A stretch of DNA of 8,689 nt from positions 1 to 8,689 of the forward strand of contig CALCCX010000561.1 of assembly GCA_937900165.1 (NCBI GenBank), in the 5' to 3' direction. Below the pieces are notes generated by a model. That model worked only from the letters and a program-made list of their open reading frames with translations. It was not told the DNA's origin and ran no database searches. Position numbers and translations under genes: made by a program. Within the stretch, counting starts at the first letter, position 1. Each line of letters starts with the position of its first letter. Below are positions 6,397 through 8,689 of the stretch, piece after piece. The DNA comes from an uncultured Acidimicrobiia bacterium. GTDB lineage: Bacteria > Actinomycetota > Acidimicrobiia > Spongiisociales > Spongiisociaceae.

Positions 6397-6686
6397 CACG
6401 AAAAGCCGGCCGCCTTCTCTTCTTCGTCCAACCTCTGCAAGGTGCGCTTGGTCGCGCTGCGACTTGCGTCGAGGACATTTCCCCACTCGTCGTCGGCGCC
6501 TTGGGGGATAGACGTGTAGCCGTCCACCAGTTGCTTGGTGATCGCCCGCTCGCGGCTCGTGGCCAAATACGCGTCGACTGCGCTACGGATCAAGCTCGAC
6601 CGTGACTGGCCGACTCGAGCGGCCTCGGCGTCAAGCGCCTCGATCATGTCGGAAGAGAGTTGGACCATCGTCTGAACACGAGCCAT
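6393..6686 (-). CDS. Ribbon-helix-helix antitoxin of the MazF module
   Basis: 97 residues. Residues 1-42 form a ribbon-helix-helix domain: the beta strand RVQTMVQLS, then helix A (SDMIEALDAEAARVG), the turn (QSRSS) and helix B (LIRSAVDAYLA). Such domains bind operator DNA as dimers and repress their own operon. The C-terminal half (about 50-97, acidic and ending GFSW) is the expected flexible segment that wraps and inhibits the toxin. RHH antitoxins paired with MazF toxins are well known in mycobacteria. The stop overlaps the toxin start by four bases. Expression is from the promoter at 6693-6721, which is placed so that ATG would be the first base of the transcript; an operator-like dyad covers it, fitting autoregulation. 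Confidence 0.87.
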   Translation of the reverse strand: MARVQTMVQLSSDMIEALDAEAARVGQSRSSLIRSAVDAYLATSRERAITKQLVDGYTSIPQGADDEWGNVLDASRSATKRTLQRLDEEEKAAGFSW

Positions 6687-6691
6687 AGGCC

Positions 6692-6714
6692 GATCGTAGG
6701 GCTATGGTCCGATC
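6692..6714. promoter_or_regulatory. Operator-like dyad over the toxin-antitoxin -10
   Basis: GATCG at 6692-6696 is mirrored by CGATC at 6710-6714, with an inner TAG-GG-CTA (6697-6704) that is also a short palindrome. It covers the -10 box and most of the spacer, where an RHH antitoxin would be expected to bind and repress. The dyad is imperfect and unverified. Confidence 0.4.
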
Positions 6715-6721
6715 AAATCAA
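6693..6721 (-). promoter_or_regulatory. Promoter of the toxin-antitoxin operon (probably leaderless)
   Basis: On the minus strand TTGATT (6721-6716), a 17-base spacer and TACGAT (6698-6693) form a good -35/-10 pair. The -10 ends six bases before the antitoxin ATG (6686), so transcription starting about seven bases on would begin at the A of ATG. No Shine-Dalgarno lies upstream. Leaderless transcripts with TANNNT close to ATG are common in actinobacteria. Confidence 0.7.
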
Positions 6722-6756
6722 GTGTCTAGCCCACGTGTCGAGTGCATGTTCATCCT

Positions 6757-6780
6757 TGGAAGGGTGCTCGATCCCTTCCA
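6757..6780. other. Perfect 8-bp inverted repeat hairpin
   Basis: TGGAAGGG (6757-6764) pairs with CCCTTCCA (6773-6780) around an eight-base loop. It stands alone upstream of the toxin-antitoxin operon. No T-run follows on either strand, so it is not a normal terminator. It could be a protein-binding site or an RNA element. Confidence 0.45.
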
Positions 6781-6845
6781 GCGGGATTGGGGCGGATCGT
6801 CACGGCCCCCGGGTTCATCCGCTCTACACAGCCACTCTATGTTAG

Positions 6846-6874
6846 TTGACGTTCGTTATCAACTTTCATAGGAT
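6846..6874 (+). promoter_or_regulatory. Near-consensus orphan promoter pointing right
   Basis: TTGACG (6846-6851), an exact 17-base spacer and TAGGAT (6869-6874) make the best housekeeping-type promoter in the window. Transcription would start near 6881 and run into the 6881-7053 segment, then opposite to the M20 peptidase gene. No intact gene follows. It is probably the promoter of a small RNA, an antisense RNA to the M20 gene, or the candidate broken gene described next. Confidence 0.55.
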
Positions 6875-6875
6875 G

Positions 6876-7053
6876 ATGGCGTTCGGATCGAAATCCCGTT
6901 GGTGCAACGAACAGACGGCCAGTACCCTCCTACCCGAGGGCGAGATACGAATTCAACGGAATCATTTACCCATACACACCGGTCGTGGTCGCCGACTCGG
7001 TCGACTACCAGGTCATCGAAGTCCGTAGCCGACTCGTCACTCCCGTGCCCTGA
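6876..7053 (+). pseudogene. Candidate small gene broken by a frameshift
   Basis: ATG 6876 opens a frame (MAFGSKSRWCNEQTASTLLPE) that turns unprotein-like after about residue 23. One frame over, from 6946, the sequence reads YEFNGIIYPYTPVVV, then ADSVDYQVIEVRSR and TPVP and ends at TGA 7051-7053; this part is protein-like, with good third-position GC. The 6946 frame has no ATG, GTG or TTG after its upstream stop (TGA 6874-6876). A single base deletion near 6944-6946 would join the two into about 58 residues. Alternatively the whole segment is noncoding RNA. If the promoter at 6846 is right, the ATG at 6876 lies upstream of the transcript, which argues against the simple version. No family recognised. 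Confidence 0.25.
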
Positions 7054-7066
7054 TCGGAGGGCTGAA

Positions 7067-8218
7067 CTAGGAACCAGCCGCCAGGTCGTCCCACACGGCT
7101 TGTTCTGCCATGTCGATGATGGTGTAAGCCATGCCGAGGGCACCGTCGCGTATGGCCTTGTCGCCCGAAGGGGTGATGGTGGCTGCGGCGAACTCCATCT
7201 GGTGATTGACGGATCCGTCCGAATCGATTGCCAGCATCGTGTGGATCGAAGGCACTACCTGGCTGACGTTGCCCATGTCCGAAGAACCACCCTCAGGTCC
7301 GGTTTCCTCCTCCTTCGGCATCGGACGCCCGAGTGCATCAGAGTTGGCGGAGTAGAGCCCGGTCATGATCTGGTTATTGATCATGTTCAGGTAGGGGTGA
7401 TCGAGCGGATTGAACTCCAGCCGGCAGCCGGTCGCAACCGCCGCCCCCTCGAAGCACGCCCTCACCTTGGGGATCAACTCTTGGAGCCGCTCGTTGCTCT
7501 CGGCCCTGATCCCCCAGGTCGATTTGGTATGTGAGGGAATGATGTTCGAGGCATCACCTCCATGGTCGATGATGCAGTGCACGGCGTCACCCGGATACAA
7601 GGCCTGGCGGAGGGTGGCCACGTTCATATAGGCCTGAACGAAGGCATCGAGCGCGTTGATGCCCAACTGCGGAGCGAAGGCAGCGTGCGACTCCTTGCCA
7701 AAGAACTCCACCGTGAAACTCTCCCTCGCCTGAAACGACGGGTCGAGCAGGTCGGTGGGGCTCGGGTGCACCATCATCGAAGCGGCTGCGTCTTCGAAAG
7801 CTCCGGCGTTGATCAATTCGACCTTGCCCCCTCCTCCCTCTTCTGCAGGAGTCCCTAGGACGGTTACTCGGATGCCGAGCTCCTCGGCCAGGCCGGCGAG
7901 ACCTATGCCGGCGCCAAGCGCCGCGGTGGCAATGATGTTGTGTCCGCAGGCGTGACCGACCACCGGCAAGGCGTCATACTCACAGCAGATCACCACCCGC
8001 GGGCCTGTCGAACCGACGGTCGCTTCAAAAGCTGTCTCCAACCCGTAGGCCGGATAGGTGACTTCGAATCCGTTGCCTTGCAGGAACTCGCTCAGGCGTC
8101 GTGACGACTCGAACTCCTTGTACCCGATCTCGGGGTTCTCGTACATCCAGTGCGAGATGGAACGCAGTTCTTCTTCGACAGACCCGAAGGCCTGTTCAGC
8201 AGCTTGTTTGTGGGTCAT
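7067..8218 (-). CDS. M20-family metallopeptidase, PM20D2/AbgB-like amidohydrolase
   Basis: 383 residues, typical for the family, with no signal peptide, so cytoplasmic. Metal-site motifs are D82-A-L-P followed by G88-H89-A-C91-G-H93 (family GHACGHN), P124-A-E126-E127-GGGGK and MMVH151P. A dimerisation-domain stretch (about 165-280) with S-H178 and NIIPSHTKSTWGIRA comes next, then a C-terminal GSSDMGNVSQVVPSIH326 ending in NH339QMEF. Cys/His/Glu residues C91, H93, E127, H151 and a late His (326 or 339) are the expected di-metal ligands. Characterised relatives are the p-aminobenzoyl-glutamate hydrolase AbgB and the mammalian dipeptidase PM20D2. It probably cleaves small N-acyl amino acids or dipeptides; the exact substrate is not visible. 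The start at ATG 8218 is 12 bases after the stop of the upstream gene, suggesting one transcript. Confidence 0.9.
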   Translation of the reverse strand: MTHKQAAEQAFGSVEEELRSISHWMYENPEIGYKEFESSRRLSEFLQGNGFEVTYPAYGLETAFEATVGSTGPRVVICCEYDALPVVGHACGHNIIATAALGAGIGLAGLAEELGIRVTVLGTPAEEGGGGKVELINAGAFEDAAASMMVHPSPTDLLDPSFQARESFTVEFFGKESHAAFAPQLGINALDAFVQAYMNVATLRQALYPGDAVHCIIDHGGDASNIIPSHTKSTWGIRAESNERLQELIPKVRACFEGAAVATGCRLEFNPLDHPYLNMINNQIMTGLYSANSDALGRPMPKEEETGPEGGSSDMGNVSQVVPSIHTMLAIDSDGSVNHQMEFAAATITPSGDKAIRDGALGMAYTIIDMAEQAVWDDLAAGS

Positions 8219-8230
8219 GCCCAGACGCTA

Positions 8231-8562
8231 CTACTCCGTCTTCTGGCCAAGCGTCTGGCTGAGGGCTTTGATGGCTGAGCGATAAGCAGAGGTCGAGAAA
8301 AAGTCGGAGTGGCGGAGCGGCTTGGGACGGGGGTCGTCGCGCAGAACCGGCTCGCTCGATTCGGGATCAGGAATCCAAACGTCTTCGAATCTCGAGCCGT
8401 TCGGTTCGGCCGGCGGCGCACAATCCCCAGTCGGGTCCGGCAACTCGTGGGTTTCTCCCCAAACCTTGCCGCCTATGTAGTCGGTGTGCCTCCACAGGTT
8501 CCTCCAAACAGGGAGATCACCTTCCGGGCCGATCGATTCGGCGATCACCTCAAACAGGCCTT
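8231..8562 (-). CDS. C-terminal end of an unrecognised, possibly lipase-like protein (5' truncated by contig end)
   Basis: 109 codons, open in frame up to the adapter junction; the true N-terminus is beyond the contig. An in-frame GTG at 8548 is an internal codon rather than a proven start. The visible part is soluble and reads VWRNLWRHTDYIGGKVW, then a Pro/Asp-rich segment, DVWIPDPES, PKPLRHSDFFSTSAY and SAIKALSQTLGQKTE, then TAG-TAG. The W-R-N-x-x-R-x-T-D-Y-I-G-G and H-S-D-[YF] pieces resemble the ends of large actinobacterial membrane proteins with an alpha/beta-hydrolase-like domain, where the HSD His could be catalytic. That is memory-based and weak. It lies 12 bases upstream of the M20 peptidase gene in the same direction. 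Confidence 0.6.
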
Positions 8563-8628
8563 AGATCGGAAGAGCACACGTCTGAACTCCAGTCACACTG
8601 ATATATCTCGTATGCCGTCTTCTGCTTG
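8563..8628 (+). other. Illumina TruSeq-type adapter with index (artefact)
   Basis: AGATCGGAAGAGC at 8563-8575 begins the standard read-1 3' adapter. It continues through the index position (ACTGAT at 8597-8602, then AT) to ATCTCGTATGCCGTC and TTCTGCTTG, ending at 8628. It matches the full indexed adapter without a visible mismatch; ACTGAT is index 25 in the TruSeq set as I recall. The base at 8563 is likely the dA tail, so genome sequence ends at 8562. It is not biological. Confidence 0.98.
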
Positions 8629-8689
8629 AAAAAAAAAACACATCCACCCTCCACCCCCCCCCCCCCCAAATACTTAACATCAACCTACT
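8629..8689. other. Poly-A and low-complexity read-through tail (artefact)
   Basis: Ten As (8629-8638) follow the adapter end, as expected when an Illumina read runs past the adapter. They are followed by C/A-rich low-complexity sequence with a long C run. No feature should be called here and it should be trimmed with the adapter. Confidence 0.93.

Larger units (their letters stand above)
6687..7066. other. 380-base intergenic segment (contents listed)
   Basis: Between the antitoxin start and the M20 gene stop this gap holds the leaderless toxin-antitoxin promoter, the isolated hairpin at 6757-6780, the rightward promoter at 6846-6874 and the candidate frameshifted ORF. A small inverted repeat GCCCT/AGGGC (7047-7051 and 7058-7062) lies at its right end between convergent reading frames, without a T-run. 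No tRNA or mobile element is visible. Confidence 0.6.

Noticed and set aside
6085..6486. Longer toxin start reaching 6486
   Set aside because: This would overlap the antitoxin by about 90 bases with non-family sequence; the GTGA overlap start gives a typical MazF N-terminus.
6899..7534. Rightward ORF of 211 codons over the M20 gene
   Set aside because: Most of it is antisense to a well-supported M20 peptidase and has basic, low-information composition typical of GC-rich shadow frames.
8309..8629. Rightward ORF of 106 codons crossing the adapter
   Set aside because: It is antisense to the truncated C-terminal gene and its end is adapter translation (KSTRLNSSH). It is an artefact.

Overview
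This is an 8.69 kb piece of a high-GC bacterial genome, most likely an actinobacterium. Acidimicrobiia is a reasonable guess from three things: the Pro/Thr-rich extracellular linker, the frequent GTG/TTG starts, and a sigma factor fused to a zinc-binding anti-sigma-like segment. No rRNA or other phylogenetic marker is present, so the taxonomy is inference. Both ends are contig ends. The left end cuts into a gene. The right end runs into an Illumina TruSeq-type adapter at 8563, followed by poly-A and low-complexity sequence, so the biological sequence stops at about 8562.

Layout: (1) 1-1440 (+), 3' part of a membrane-anchored ECF sigma factor: sigma region 4, a Cys/His zinc motif, one membrane helix, a Thr/Pro stalk and two Ig/PKD-like domains. 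(2) 1515-2852 (-), a secreted alpha/beta hydrolase with a TTG start. (3) 2963-3703 (+), a seven-helix Bax inhibitor-1/YccA protein, divergent from the hydrolase. (4) 3783-4435 (+), a small protein with two tandem HTH-like repeats, translationally coupled by an ATGA overlap to a small iron-sulfur ferredoxin. (5) 4697-6016 (+), a 12-helix MFS transporter preceded by an eight-codon reading frame that overlaps its start. (6) 6085-6686 (-), a MazF-type toxin with a ribbon-helix-helix antitoxin and a clear promoter placed for leaderless transcription. (7) 6687-7066, a 380-base gap with a hairpin, a near-consensus rightward promoter and a possible frameshifted small gene. (8) 7067-8218 (-), an M20 metallopeptidase of the PM20D2/AbgB type, 12 bases downstream of (9) 8231-8562 (-), the C-terminal end of an unrecognised larger protein.

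Most of this looks like ordinary chromosomal gene content with a toxin-antitoxin module, not a defence island or mobile element. Three things deserve a second look. The first is the one-polypeptide sigma/anti-sigma/sensor architecture. The second is the double-HTH plus ferredoxin gene pair, which could be a redox-linked regulator; its promoter region shares a 13-base word with the BI-1 promoter region. The third is the orphan promoter with a protein-like but frame-broken ORF next to the toxin-antitoxin genes. The reported functions rest on motif recognition by eye; no database search was run.
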